From the NCBI GenBank assembly GCA_934339135.1, contig CAKRHP010000006.1:1-64000 (forward strand): a stretch of 64,000 bases of DNA, written 5' to 3'. Shown piece after piece: positions 24,830-34,906 of this stretch. The position numbers and the translations under genes were made by a program. How positions within the stretch are numbered: position 1 is the stretch's first letter; each line of letters begins with the position of its first letter. The stretch comes from an uncultured Lachnospiraceae bacterium (GTDB lineage Bacteria; Bacillota; Clostridia; Lachnospirales; Lachnospiraceae). Under the pieces are notes generated by a model. That model searched no databases, was not told where the DNA came from, and saw only the letters and a list, made by a program, of their open reading frames with translations.

Positions 24830-26374
24830 TCATTTCTTGGCTACTTTTTCTAATATTTTTTTATAGGAGTTCAATATAATCGTTTCTCGCAATAGAAAAA
24901 GTACGCCAACATAAACCAAACCACCAAATAAACCGCCAACCATACATCTTATAATATCTGAAAATGTGTTCATAAGCGGCATAACAAAGTGTAATCCAAT
25001 GCACATACAGACCAAAGCCAAAAGTGCTTTCGCAAATGTAACTACCGCTCTATTATATTTAAATCCATTCATTTTTTTGCACATTTGAATCAAAAGTAGT
25101 GCTGTACAAACCGTTGCCGAAATTGAAGTTGCAAATGCCAAACCAAGATATTCAAATCTTTTTACCAGCATAATATTTAAACCAATATTAACCACAACTG
25201 CAATTGTCCCGTTAATCATTGGAGTCTTCGTATCCTTCATTGAATAAAAGACTTTGTTAAGTACATCTCTAAATGAAGCTCCTACTATCCCCAACGCATA
25301 AACTTTTAGCGCACGACTTACAAATAAAACGGTTTCTTCATTAAATGCACCTCGCCCAAAAAGAATTTGAACAATTTCTTTTGAAAACACAAAAATCAGC
25401 GCAACCAACGGAAGTACCAACAATGATACTACGTTAATGTACGTTAAAGTAAATAAATTTTTCTCTTCTTCGTCTTCTCTTGCAAATAGTTCCGTCATTT
25501 TAGGATACAGAATTGTTGTCAAACTTAAAATAACGACTTGCGTAACCATATTTGCAACTTCGCTTGAGTAGTTTAGTGCAGATACACTTCCCTCAACCAA
25601 TCCAGATGCCATTGATCTATCCACAATCGAATTCAGCTGATTTACCCCCGTACTAATAAACACGGGACCAACTAATATAAGCATTTGTCTAATATTAGTA
25701 TCATGAAAATTCAATGTTCTCTGGTGCTTAAAATCCGTTCTTCGGCTTATTAATATCCTTAAGTAAATAAACTGTCCACAAGACGACAAAAGAAGTCCAA
25801 CTGCAAGAATATAAACATTCCCGACGTAAAATCCCAATACAATAAAAACAATTTGAATTAAATTGTATGGGACGTTCATCAAAGAGTTTTGATTGAAGAA
25901 ACCTTCGATTTGTAAATATGCATTGTATACATACACTAAAATAATAGCAACACATGTAGGCATAATAATCTTTGCATATTGATTACACAAAATAAAAGTT
26001 TCTCCTTGAAAACCTCCTGCAAACAATTTTACAAGCTGATTCGAAAAAATAATTCCTAAAATTGTCAAAAAAATCGACAATACTAAAAATATGTTAAACA
26101 CATTGTTGGCAAATATATCCGCTGATTCTTTATTTTTTTTAACCTTTATTTCTGTATATAACGGAATAAAGCCTGTGGTAACGGCTGTTCCAAAAACGGT
26201 AAATATGATAGCAGGGATATTTTGAACCGCAACAAAGACATCTGAAACATAACTTGTCCCGTAATAATTAGCTAAAACCATTTCACGGGCAAAACCCAGC
26301 CCTTTCGCTATAAATGCAGCGAGAATCAATTCAATAACCTTTATTGCAATATTTTTCTCCCTTTTCTGTGCCAT
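24830..26374 (-). CDS. MurJ/MviN-type lipid-linked oligosaccharide flippase
   Basis: An integral membrane protein of 514 residues with about 14 hydrophobic segments and the MOP-superfamily MurJ signature near the N-terminus (KGLGFAREMVLANYYGTSYVSD). In a polysaccharide operon such proteins move undecaprenyl-linked repeat units, or lipid II, across the membrane. Its position at the end of the glycosyltransferase genes points to repeat-unit export, a Wzx-like job (inference); a housekeeping murJ would usually lie elsewhere. It abuts the preceding gene with no gap. Confidence 0.85.
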   Translation of the reverse strand: MAQKREKNIAIKVIELILAAFIAKGLGFAREMVLANYYGTSYVSDVFVAVQNIPAIIFTVFGTAVTTGFIPLYTEIKVKKNKESADIFANNVFNIFLVLSIFLTILGIIFSNQLVKLFAGGFQGETFILCNQYAKIIMPTCVAIILVYVYNAYLQIEGFFNQNSLMNVPYNLIQIVFIVLGFYVGNVYILAVGLLLSSCGQFIYLRILISRRTDFKHQRTLNFHDTNIRQMLILVGPVFISTGVNQLNSIVDRSMASGLVEGSVSALNYSSEVANMVTQVVILSLTTILYPKMTELFAREDEEEKNLFTLTYINVVSLLVLPLVALIFVFSKEIVQILFGRGAFNEETVLFVSRALKVYALGIVGASFRDVLNKVFYSMKDTKTPMINGTIAVVVNIGLNIMLVKRFEYLGLAFATSISATVCTALLLIQMCKKMNGFKYNRAVVTFAKALLALVCMCIGLHFVMPLMNTFSDIIRCMVGGLFGGLVYVGVLFLLRETIILNSYKKILEKVAKK

Positions 26375-27370
26375 TTAATTGAATCCTCTCTTTGCAGCAA
26401 GTCTAGCCTTCTTTTTCAAGTTATAAACAACCTTTTTAGGGGTCAATTTTTTTCTATTAAAATATGCAACCTTCGCATAAAACTTAATCGTACTACATGT
26501 ACCGTGCTTTTTAACAAACTTGTAGTCCACTTTGTTTTTCCCAAGTTCTTTAACTACATCGGGATAGATTACATATACCTTATCCTTTGAATATGTTTTT
26601 GCCTTAAAAGAAATTGGTCTTGAGAAAAGATGAATATACATATATTCTTCTCTCTTTACATTGATTCCATCTAAATAGTTTCTAATAATCTTGCCATTTT
26701 CCCAAGTAAATACTTGTCTTTTATTCTTATACCCATCTTCTTCCGGTAAATACAGCAAATGGAAACTCGTTGTAAATCTATCTAAGTGAGCAAAATTTGT
26801 ATCTGTATACTGCGGAATATTCAGAGCCTTGTACAAATCCGCCATAACAACCTCATCAAAGAATTGGCCATCCGGACTTGTGAATGCCTCTTTATAATCA
26901 ATTATACCATCCACATGAATTCTATATCTGCTATTTACTTCCGGCATATTCCTATAAAGTATCGAATGTCCTTGAAATCCTATTTTATCATATTTAGATA
27001 AAATATCTTCTGTAATAAAGTTTCTGATATCACCCCATATCAAATCCATATCACAGTGGCCCCAAAAATCGTATCCTACCAAATCATCTGCAAAGATTTC
27101 ACCATATGCAGGTTTAAACTCGCAGAGCTTCCAAGGACGTTCAATCGAAACTTTAAAATCATAACACTTTTGGATTTTATTTTTTATATCTTCATATGAG
27201 CAATAGTGAACCTTCACATTATCCGGATAGTCATATTCAGTATGATCATCTGTATATAAAATCCAATCAACTGTGCTATTTGTGCTACATGAAAGAAGCC
27301 ACATCTGAAAACCCGCAGGCAGTTTTCCAAAATAAGGTATTACATAACAAATCGATGTTTGCTTGCTCAT
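26375..27370 (-). CDS. DUF6625-type putative glycosyltransferase
   Basis: A protein of 331 residues. The stretch GYDFWGHCDMDLIWGDI holds a DxD-like motif within a fold resembling nucleotide-sugar transferases, and ICYVIPYFGKLP is the N-terminal pattern I associate with DUF6625. The C-terminus is basic (KLTPKKVVYNLKKKARLAAKRG), suggesting contact with the membrane. It overlaps the upstream GT2 gene by 4 bases. Donor and acceptor are unknown. Confidence 0.7.
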   Translation of the reverse strand: MSKQTSICYVIPYFGKLPAGFQMWLLSCSTNSTVDWILYTDDHTEYDYPDNVKVHYCSYEDIKNKIQKCYDFKVSIERPWKLCEFKPAYGEIFADDLVGYDFWGHCDMDLIWGDIRNFITEDILSKYDKIGFQGHSILYRNMPEVNSRYRIHVDGIIDYKEAFTSPDGQFFDEVVMADLYKALNIPQYTDTNFAHLDRFTTSFHLLYLPEEDGYKNKRQVFTWENGKIIRNYLDGINVKREEYMYIHLFSRPISFKAKTYSKDKVYVIYPDVVKELGKNKVDYKFVKKHGTCSTIKFYAKVAYFNRKKLTPKKVVYNLKKKARLAAKRGFN

Positions 27371-28272
27371 TTGCTGATTCCTTTTCTTATTGCCAACACA
27401 TACCCTACTGGATATCCGCAGGTAACAAGTACCTTTCTATATATTCCATCAATTGAAGAGATTGCCTCTTTATATTTCCGACCAATCCGAATATTATCTC
27501 GGCTATACCCAATATATGCTTTAATGAATGCTTTTGGGTATTTCCAAAAATAATCCATTGCTTCGTTAATATAATAGCGCCACAAGTATATCGTTTCTCT
27601 TGCCCGCCCTGCACTTTGCTTAATAACAGAGTTCTCTTGATCGTGATAATAAGCTCTTATGTTTTCATCAATATAGCGTGTTTTATACTTTCGAGCCATT
27701 CTCCACCATACAACCGATTCCGGATAGAATTTAAGTTTTTCATTCGGTTCTGGAAATGGAATTTCTTTCATTACATCTGTACGAACGATATTCCATTTTT
27801 CAAAACAAAGTCGCTGTACAAAATAAGCATCCAAATCATTACTGTCGAACATATGCTGTGGATAATTTCCAATAGGCGTTCCATCTTCAGCATTATAACA
27901 TTTTGCGATGACGCCCTTATACTTGTTTCTATCCTTTTGAGGTATCGACTCCCATGTATTAATAAACACCTCTAATGAATTCGACTTGAAGGAATCATCA
28001 GAATCCGCAATCAGAAATAACTCCGACGTAGTTTCTTTCAGTGCCCTATTTATCGCCGAATGCTTACCTGCATTCTCTTGATAAATATAGATAATTTTGA
28101 ATTCTGCTTCTTTCTTAAATTCATCCACAAGGGTTTTGGTATCATCAGTTGATCCATCATCAACAATAATCCAAATAAAATCTCTGTACGTTTGTTCTTG
28201 CAGACTTTTATATACTCTTGATAAAGCCTGTCTTCTATTATATGTAGGTGTAAAGACTGTTATCCTCTCCAT
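27367..28272 (-). CDS. Family 2 glycosyltransferase
   Basis: GT-A enzyme with the classic N-terminus TVFTPTYNRRQALSRVYKSL, VDDGSTDDT for nucleotide binding, and the DxD-type metal site IADSDDSF near residue 92. It likely adds one sugar to the lipid-linked repeat unit. 301 residues, soluble with a basic C-terminal part. It overlaps the next gene by 4 bases. Confidence 0.9.
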   Translation of the reverse strand: MERITVFTPTYNRRQALSRVYKSLQEQTYRDFIWIIVDDGSTDDTKTLVDEFKKEAEFKIIYIYQENAGKHSAINRALKETTSELFLIADSDDSFKSNSLEVFINTWESIPQKDRNKYKGVIAKCYNAEDGTPIGNYPQHMFDSNDLDAYFVQRLCFEKWNIVRTDVMKEIPFPEPNEKLKFYPESVVWWRMARKYKTRYIDENIRAYYHDQENSVIKQSAGRARETIYLWRYYINEAMDYFWKYPKAFIKAYIGYSRDNIRIGRKYKEAISSIDGIYRKVLVTCGYPVGYVLAIRKGISK

Positions 28273-28324
28273 GTTTTTTCTCCTGCTCTCTTTCGTACAA
28301 TCGGTGTCGTCTCATATAGTTTCA

Positions 28325-29590
28325 TTAAACCGCTTCTTTCATTTGATTATATGCAACTGTTAATAACGCTAAAATCAATGCAAAGATGGGGGCGTTTTCC
28401 GCATAAAAGGCACCTTCATTACTTTGGCTAATAAGCAAATAAGCCAAAAGTAAAAGACATGAGACTGGAAGTTCTTTTTTCTCACTGTTCTTTTTTATAA
28501 ATTTACAAATCCACTCGATATTTAATACAATAATGAGCAGGCCGCTCCAGCCCAATTGACCGATAACAGTAGCAAATCCTCCGTCTCCAATAAAGCCGTA
28601 GTTTTCACTTGTGAATCCCCATATATCACTTAGGCCAAACTGCCGATATGCATTACTATAATATGTTCCAGACATCAAAGATCCAAAAGAAGCAAAACCG
28701 CCTCCAAACGGAAAAGCTTTAGCTGCAATTTTTAAAGATGCCATTAATGCACGTGCTCTTGATGCTGTTGGTCTCATAAAATAAAAAGCTATTTGTTCCC
28801 AACACACCAGTAGAATACATATTATAATTGGAAGCATTTGGATTATAAGCGGAATTTTTATTTTACTTCTAATTTTATTATTACATTTACTTCTTACAAT
28901 GAAATATACCGCCAAGCATGCAAACGCAATTCCTTTAAAGCGAAATGTTAGTACAAGCAACACCAAAGAAATATAGATGTACCATATATTGTCTTCCTCT
29001 TTCCAATATAGCAATCCAACCATTGCTGCCAAAATTGATGCTGTATTTGATGGATGCAACCCAAAGGAAAACGCAGGAAACCCATATCTCTCATGACCTG
29101 GAGCCAGTTGTATTATTCCCGTCAAATTCAGCATGGCTGTAATAAGTCCATATATCACTAAAAACTTCGAGATTTTTTGAGATGTATATAAATATAAAAA
29201 CACTCTTTCTTTTTTTCGTTTAAAAATTACCACAAAGCACGCATATAGGAGAAAGAATTTTTGCCATGAAAATGCATCCATAATTATTGCAAAATGATTG
29301 CTCTGATAATTATTTGTAGCATTTCCTATAAGTCCAATTCCAGTCATTGTTATAGGAAAAAGGAAAATGCCTATCGGAACTTTTGATTTTTCATGAAAAA
29401 AAATCAAAATAACCGCAGCATAAAATACTGTCAAAACTGTTAAAATATCATCCGCATACGACATAGATATATTACACCAATAACTTATTATGCCTGTTGA
29501 GGCAGTCAGTAACGCCATCACAACAATAGACAATTCGGAGATTGAATACTTGGCAATCTTCAATTTTAGTTTCTTTTTTATTCTAATCAT
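28325..29590 (-). CDS. O-antigen/polysaccharide polymerase-like membrane protein (Wzy-like)
   Basis: A protein of 421 residues with about ten to twelve hydrophobic segments and a large extracytoplasmic loop between about residues 265 and 345 (RPTASRARALMAS...GLSDIWGFTSENYGFIGDGGF). This layout is typical of Wzy polymerases and O-antigen ligase-type proteins, which are poorly conserved in sequence. The role as repeat-unit polymerase follows from context, since no other candidate lies in the operon. Confidence 0.7.
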   Translation of the reverse strand: MIRIKKKLKLKIAKYSISELSIVVMALLTASTGIISYWCNISMSYADDILTVLTVFYAAVILIFFHEKSKVPIGIFLFPITMTGIGLIGNATNNYQSNHFAIIMDAFSWQKFFLLYACFVVIFKRKKERVFLYLYTSQKISKFLVIYGLITAMLNLTGIIQLAPGHERYGFPAFSFGLHPSNTASILAAMVGLLYWKEEDNIWYIYISLVLLVLTFRFKGIAFACLAVYFIVRSKCNNKIRSKIKIPLIIQMLPIIICILLVCWEQIAFYFMRPTASRARALMASLKIAAKAFPFGGGFASFGSLMSGTYYSNAYRQFGLSDIWGFTSENYGFIGDGGFATVIGQLGWSGLLIIVLNIEWICKFIKKNSEKKELPVSCLLLLAYLLISQSNEGAFYAENAPIFALILALLTVAYNQMKEAV

Positions 29591-29591
29591 A

Positions 29592-30779
29592 TTAGTGCCT
29601 CTTAACTTTTCTTAATGTTCCCATCAATCCACCTTTATACGCAATTCCTTTTATGGATTCCAACAGTCTATCTTTAGAGGTAATTTTTATATACTTTTGA
29701 ATGTGCTCATCAATTCTATTTTTATCCAAATCCTTATAGAAGAGTTTTCTATCCTTATGTGGAATTGCTGAGTTGCGAACCATTATTCCATCTAATGCGA
29801 TTGCCTTTTCTGCATCCACCTGAAACATCTCATATGAAGCAACAATCTCTTTTAAAAGTTTGTTGCCCTTGTCAGTATGAACCAGAAGATTCGTGTATCC
29901 TCTATCATCATCCTTTTTCCCAAGCAACTCTCCCATATGCCAACAATCAAATACGGTATAATCACTAACTCGATTTAACTGTTTAAATTTACAAGCGTAG
30001 CAAGATGGCCGGGATGAAATCTCCGAAAAGAAACTTTTTAGCATATAATCAACTCTTGCACTACCTGTATATTTCTTTCCATTTTCAAATCTAAGCATCA
30101 TTGTGCCGCTATGATAGCCATAAGTTTTATTTCTAAAATTGATTTCTGTTATCTTCGAATCATACTTTCTGGTTTGAAAGTCTATATATTTTTCCCACAA
30201 TTTAGGTGATGGTGTTCCGTGACATACCAAATCCACTGTTATTAGTTTTTCATAATCTTTTTTCAAGAATTGCTTCAATCCATAGACCTGACAGGTAGTG
30301 CCAATAAAACAAACCCACTGATTCTTTTTCAATTCATTTAAGATTTTTGTATATGTATCTCCCAAATAGCTTTGGACATACTTTGATCCTCGCGTTTTTG
30401 AAAACTCGATTCCATCCTTAGTAAACTCTCTATGCACAACATTCCAATGATCATCATAACTTGCAGTCCAAACGCTGCCACCTTTGCTAAAGAACCACTG
30501 AGCAAGAGGTGTCGAAAATCCGCCCGACGTACTTTGCATAAGATCATTTTGATTTTTTGTGCGAACCACATATGCTGTCGGTGCTTTTTCTTCAATTGGT
30601 TTATAATTCGATATCGGACATGCTTTTTCGCATAAACCACAGTCTACGCATTGCTTCTTATCAACTACTGGATATAAAAAACCTTCTTCATCTGGCTGCA
30701 TTGAAATACATTTTTTAGGGCAAATATTAAAGCAGGCTGTACAACCACAGCATTGTATTTTATCTGTAATCTCGATCAC
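29592..30779 (-). CDS. Coenzyme F420 hydrogenase/dehydrogenase beta-subunit-like iron-sulfur protein
   Basis: The N-terminus carries two ferredoxin-type 4Fe-4S motifs (CCGCTACFNICPKKC and CVDCGLCEKACP). The FrhB-like domain follows, with STSGGF, GTTCQVYGLK and DLVCHGTPSPKLW. Such proteins are frequent in gut-bacterial polysaccharide loci beside pyruvyl transferases; reduction or oxidation of a sugar or pyruvyl-related intermediate has been proposed, but the reaction is not settled. It ends one base before the polymerase gene. Confidence 0.85.
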   Translation of the reverse strand: MIEITDKIQCCGCTACFNICPKKCISMQPDEEGFLYPVVDKKQCVDCGLCEKACPISNYKPIEEKAPTAYVVRTKNQNDLMQSTSGGFSTPLAQWFFSKGGSVWTASYDDHWNVVHREFTKDGIEFSKTRGSKYVQSYLGDTYTKILNELKKNQWVCFIGTTCQVYGLKQFLKKDYEKLITVDLVCHGTPSPKLWEKYIDFQTRKYDSKITEINFRNKTYGYHSGTMMLRFENGKKYTGSARVDYMLKSFFSEISSRPSCYACKFKQLNRVSDYTVFDCWHMGELLGKKDDDRGYTNLLVHTDKGNKLLKEIVASYEMFQVDAEKAIALDGIMVRNSAIPHKDRKLFYKDLDKNRIDEHIQKYIKITSKDRLLESIKGIAYKGGLMGTLRKVKRH

Positions 30780-30783
30780 TATT

Positions 30784-31818
30784 TTATCTCTCCGTTTTTT
30801 TTAATCTTCTAAAACAAGTATCAATTACCTTTTTTGCAATTACAGCAAAAGCAATTGTTAATGCACCAGTCAAGAACAGCACTACAATATAAGCTATATT
30901 CCCATTATTGATTCGACTCTCAATTCCAACTTTTTCAACAATTCGGAATATCATCATATGAGAAAGATACACTTCCAAGCTTACCTGGCTTAATGTTTTT
31001 GTAATACTGTTTCCTAACAATTTCATCGGCTGAGATATAGCAAATACCATCCACATTGCAAACATGATAACGGTTTTCACCGTAAACAAGAGTGAAAACT
31101 CTTTCGCCGAAATCAAATACCATGCCATTGTTATAACTACTGTCACCGATATTACCACAAATGTAGGGGCTCTATTAACTTTTTCTTGAATATGATCTTT
31201 ATAGAGATATAAAACCCCACCAATTACAAAATAAACTGCTAAAAGCAAAAAGTTGGCACCATCTGTTTCACCTACAGACTCGTAGTAATTACAACAGCAC
31301 CAATTTAAAACAAAGCAGATAATCACCGTGAACCATGCTCTCCTTTTTGTAGAAAGCAAGAAAACATAGAACGGAAACATAAAATAGAAAACAAAGATCA
31401 CACCCAATGTCCAGCCAACACCAATCACCGACATATCATGTGAAGGCATCAAATTAAAGGCCATTGTAAGCGAAGCGAAAACATCTCTCCATAAAACTGT
31501 TTTTATGCTAAACAATGTGTCAACGCATACTAGCAACGCAAAAAACGGCAGATTTTTAGCAAATCTTCTTGAATAGAACTCATTTAGATTCGCCCCTCCC
31601 CGTTTAAACTTTTCGTAATATCCGCAACACATTCCAAAGCCACTCAATATCAAGAATAATTTTACGAAATGTGTCATACTACCAATAATACTAGTAGCAA
31701 TGTCTGATGTGAGGGGATGCCCCATATTAGATGACACATGCATAGCAACAATGCCAAAAGCAGCAATAACTTTTAGCCCATCTAAATTTTTATATCTATT
31801 ATTACTGCTTACTGCCAT
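30784..31818 (-). CDS. Membrane acyltransferase, acyltransferase-3 family
   Basis: A protein of 344 residues with about ten hydrophobic segments and the family start NLDGLKVIAAFGIVAMHV, where the His is the presumed catalytic residue. FVKLFLILSGFGMC is the next conserved block. It probably O-acetylates or otherwise acylates the surface polysaccharide. Four bases separate it from the next gene. Confidence 0.85.
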   Translation of the reverse strand: MAVSSNNRYKNLDGLKVIAAFGIVAMHVSSNMGHPLTSDIATSIIGSMTHFVKLFLILSGFGMCCGYYEKFKRGGANLNEFYSRRFAKNLPFFALLVCVDTLFSIKTVLWRDVFASLTMAFNLMPSHDMSVIGVGWTLGVIFVFYFMFPFYVFLLSTKRRAWFTVIICFVLNWCCCNYYESVGETDGANFLLLAVYFVIGGVLYLYKDHIQEKVNRAPTFVVISVTVVITMAWYLISAKEFSLLFTVKTVIMFAMWMVFAISQPMKLLGNSITKTLSQVSLEVYLSHMMIFRIVEKVGIESRINNGNIAYIVVLFLTGALTIAFAVIAKKVIDTCFRRLKKTER

Positions 31819-31833
31819 AATTAGCTTCTCCTT

Positions 31834-33003
31834 TTATGTGCGCTCTTTAATTTCACGCAAAATTGTACCAAGATACTCATCTGTTACTTGCTTAAGTTCT
31901 ATATGTTTTTCTCTTACAACCTTATAATCAATGTCGTTTTTTACGATATCATATAAATTCATTCCGTTTTTATAACGACGACTTTCTAAGCCAAAATTCA
32001 CACATAGTGTATCTATCCGAGAATTTTTTGAAAAGCTGGAATTTTCAGCATATCTGTTAAACACTACAAACTGTTTTTCGTTGAGAATGGAAAATGCTGT
32101 TCCGTGAAAAGAATCGGTGCAAACATACTCTGCATTACGCAGAAAGTTCAAAAATCTTTCAGGTCCCACATCATACGGGGCAAAATCGCCAAAGCTTTCA
32201 TCCTCTTTCACATATTGATCCATATGTCGCAGTGTAACTACCCTCATGCCGTTATCTTTCGCTAATTTTTTCACTACATCACGATACTCCTGTGTTGTAC
32301 CAAGAAAATAAGCAAAAATATATGGCTCATCAATTTCTCTTTTATTAGAAATTCTCTCCAACCAATCGTTCTTACTCAAAAAGAAAACCGGATCTAAAAT
32401 CGTAGGAACATCACGTCCGGTCAATTCTTTGACTATTTCGCTTCCTCGATTCTCACGCATACTAATGTATTCAATGCGGTTCAAGTATTGTGCAGTTCTA
32501 CTCTTCTGATACCACGGAATTTCCTTTACTCCGAAACTTGATGCTAGTGATATTTTCAATTTTTCATCTGGAACGAACATCAAATTAAAAAAATTCGTTG
32601 GTAACGCTGCTGGACTCCAAAGCTGATCACTTCCAGTTATAACGGCATCATACTTAACGGCTCTTCCACGCAAGTCTTTAGATCCATGATATATATCGAC
32701 CCACGGATCAAATTTATCATGCATAAATCTCTCAAATGCCACCATCCGTTCTTTATCATGTTGACAATACTCTGGATTTTTCTTTAAACTCGCCTCCCTT
32801 TGCATTCCCTCCAATCTGCTATTCAACCACACCTTATTTAGTAGTCTGGGAACGTCCCTCAATTTTTCGCCAAGGGTTGTGTCTCTATAAAACCGAATAA
32901 TTCTAAAGTCAATATTTTCTTTTTTTAGATATTCCACAGTAGCAAAAGCCTGTAAAACTCCACCATAATTTTTGTGGAAATATCTGATGCACACTCCAAT
33001 CAT
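31834..33003 (-). CDS. Polysaccharide pyruvyl transferase family protein
   Basis: CsaB/WcaK-type enzyme expected to transfer pyruvate from phosphoenolpyruvate to a sugar, giving an acidic ketal. Hallmarks are the N-terminal YFHKNYGGVLQAFATVEYL, YDAVITGSDQLWSP, DPVFFLS, and the C-terminal AEYVCTDSFHGTAFSI with its conserved His. At 389 residues it is a normal length. It sits between the acyltransferase and DUF4422 genes. Confidence 0.87.
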   Translation of the reverse strand: MIGVCIRYFHKNYGGVLQAFATVEYLKKENIDFRIIRFYRDTTLGEKLRDVPRLLNKVWLNSRLEGMQREASLKKNPEYCQHDKERMVAFERFMHDKFDPWVDIYHGSKDLRGRAVKYDAVITGSDQLWSPAALPTNFFNLMFVPDEKLKISLASSFGVKEIPWYQKSRTAQYLNRIEYISMRENRGSEIVKELTGRDVPTILDPVFFLSKNDWLERISNKREIDEPYIFAYFLGTTQEYRDVVKKLAKDNGMRVVTLRHMDQYVKEDESFGDFAPYDVGPERFLNFLRNAEYVCTDSFHGTAFSILNEKQFVVFNRYAENSSFSKNSRIDTLCVNFGLESRRYKNGMNLYDIVKNDIDYKVVREKHIELKQVTDEYLGTILREIKERT

Positions 33004-33028
33004 TTCTGTTGTTCCACCTCACATCTTT

Positions 33029-33790
33029 TCACAGTTTGCGTTTAATATAGCCTTTCAAGCGCCTAAAAAATGACATTTTCTCTGTCTCAAGCAATGCCAA
33101 CTCGACAATCTTCTTTGAATTTCTCTGCGCCCAAATATCTAGACAGAACTCACTTAATGCACCTGCATATCGTTTTTGATCCTCTCTATCGGCACTCAAT
33201 GCAACAACTTTGTCGATAACCGGGAAAAGCCATGCACAGTAGGCATCGAAATTTTCTTTGCTGGAAATAAGCATATTCAGCATATGCGCCGAATTACCTC
33301 CTAATACTTTTTTCGCACTTTCATCATACGATGAGTCATACGCATGGATAGCTTTTTTCAGTCTTTCGATATCTTTGGTATGAATATCTTCGTATCCTTT
33401 CAACGAATGAATGTAGTGATTTTCAATTGATTCCATGTAACGTCTTGCAGGCGTCGCAAAAATAGCATCTTTTCCATATTTTTGAAACAATTGCTCATCT
33501 TGTTCGCTTGTCAATGCTTTATCAACCGTTCTTGCGCCTTTAGACATCGTAAAGTGCCGACGATAATGTGCCACTCCAACTCTATCCACGTTGAGGTTCT
33601 TCCACGCCCAATAAATCGCAGTCAATTCACAGTATGTGCTATTCTTTTTGCTTATATTTTCGCCTTTATTGTCCGGCTGGAATTTGTCCGACAAAGTCTT
33701 CAGCCCTGTTCCTACGCAAATTGGCATATAAAGACTATCATCAGGCATCTGGTAATCTTTATGTGTTACCACTATAATTTTATTATTCAT
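33029..33790 (-). CDS. DUF4422-domain putative glycosyltransferase
   Basis: A protein of 253 residues from the ATG that overlaps the end of glf. The DUF4422 pattern is visible: VVTHKDYQMP, YCELTAIYWAWKN, VGVAHYRRHF, and a C-terminal FPVIDKV...DIWAQRN block. Proteins of this family act as sugar transferases in capsule and exopolysaccharide synthesis. An upstream start adding 13 residues is less likely because it lies inside glf without a good ribosome-binding site. Confidence 0.83.
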   Translation of the reverse strand: MNNKIIVVTHKDYQMPDDSLYMPICVGTGLKTLSDKFQPDNKGENISKKNSTYCELTAIYWAWKNLNVDRVGVAHYRRHFTMSKGARTVDKALTSEQDEQLFQKYGKDAIFATPARRYMESIENHYIHSLKGYEDIHTKDIERLKKAIHAYDSSYDESAKKVLGGNSAHMLNMLISSKENFDAYCAWLFPVIDKVVALSADREDQKRYAGALSEFCLDIWAQRNSKKIVELALLETEKMSFFRRLKGYIKRKL

Positions 33791-34901
33791 CTCCGAGTTC
33801 CCTCTCAGTCGCTTCCAGTACCGCAGCAATCACCTGATCCATGTCGTAATACTTGTACTCTCCCAAACGACCGCCGAAAATAACTTTCGGTTCAGCAATG
33901 GTGAGTTTCTTGTATTCGCCATATAGTGCGCTGTTCTTTGCATCGTTGACCGGGTAATACGGCTCATCGCCGGGCTTCCACTCACTACTGTATTCGCGGC
34001 TGATGATGGTTTTAGGCAAATCGTTGCCGTTCTCATCCTTGCCGAACTCGAACCACTTGTGTTCGATAATGCGTGTCCACGGGGTCTCACAATCTGTGTA
34101 GTTGACAGCAGCGTTGCCCTGAAAGCTTGGCTTGTCCAGCAATTCATTCTCAAAACGGACCGAACGATATTCCAACGTGCCCAGCTTATAGTCAAAGTAA
34201 GCGTCAATGGGGCCGGTGTAGACTACTTTATCTGTCAGAGCGTCCAGATCCGCCTTATTTTCAAGATAATCGGTGTTCAAACGGACTTCGATGCCATCCA
34301 GCAGATTAGCAATCATCTTGGTGTAACCACCGATTGGAATGCCCTGATATAATGCATTGAAGTAGTTATTATCAAAGGTCAGGCGCACGGGCAAACGCTT
34401 AATGATGAATGCTGGCAATTCTTTGCAGTCGCGGCCCCACTGCTTTTCCGTGTAGCCTTTGATGAGCTTTTCGTAGATATCACGGCCTACCAGAGAGATG
34501 GCCTGCTCTTCCAAATTCTGCGGCTCGCCGGTGATTTCTTTACGCTGCTCTTCGATTTTGGCGGCGGCTTCTTCCGGCGTCACCACCCCCCACATCTTAT
34601 TGAAAGTGTACATATTGAACGGTAAGGAGTACAGTTCACCCTTATAATTGGCGACAGGTGAATTCGTGAAGCGGTTAAACTCTGCAAATCGGGTAATGTA
34701 GTTCCATACTTTTTTGTTGTTGGTGTGAAAGATGTGCGCGCCATATTTATGAACATTAATGCCCTCAATATTCTCAGTGTAGATATTTCCCGCAATATTA
34801 GGGCGCTTATCAACAACAAGAACCGACTTTCCATGTGCTTTGGCCTCATGAGCAAAGATAGCTCCATATAAGCCAGCGCCAACTATCAAATAATCATACA
34901 T
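33783..34901 (-). CDS. glf: UDP-galactopyranose mutase
   Basis: Flavoenzyme converting UDP-galactopyranose to UDP-galactofuranose. The FAD-binding start YDYLIVGAGLYGAIFAHEA, then VVDKRPNIAGNIY, HKYGAHIFHT, the substrate-site EKQWGRD, NYTD and the C-terminal GRLGEYKYYDMDQVI are all present over 372 residues. Galactofuranose is therefore a likely component of the polysaccharide. It is preceded by AAGGGG, overlaps the next gene, and shares with the two upstream genes a higher share of G/C-ending codons than the rest of the operon. Confidence 0.95.
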   Translation of the reverse strand: MYDYLIVGAGLYGAIFAHEAKAHGKSVLVVDKRPNIAGNIYTENIEGINVHKYGAHIFHTNNKKVWNYITRFAEFNRFTNSPVANYKGELYSLPFNMYTFNKMWGVVTPEEAAAKIEEQRKEITGEPQNLEEQAISLVGRDIYEKLIKGYTEKQWGRDCKELPAFIIKRLPVRLTFDNNYFNALYQGIPIGGYTKMIANLLDGIEVRLNTDYLENKADLDALTDKVVYTGPIDAYFDYKLGTLEYRSVRFENELLDKPSFQGNAAVNYTDCETPWTRIIEHKWFEFGKDENGNDLPKTIISREYSSEWKPGDEPYYPVNDAKNSALYGEYKKLTIAEPKVIFGGRLGEYKYYDMDQVIAAVLEATERELGDE

Positions 34902-34906
34902 CTGCC

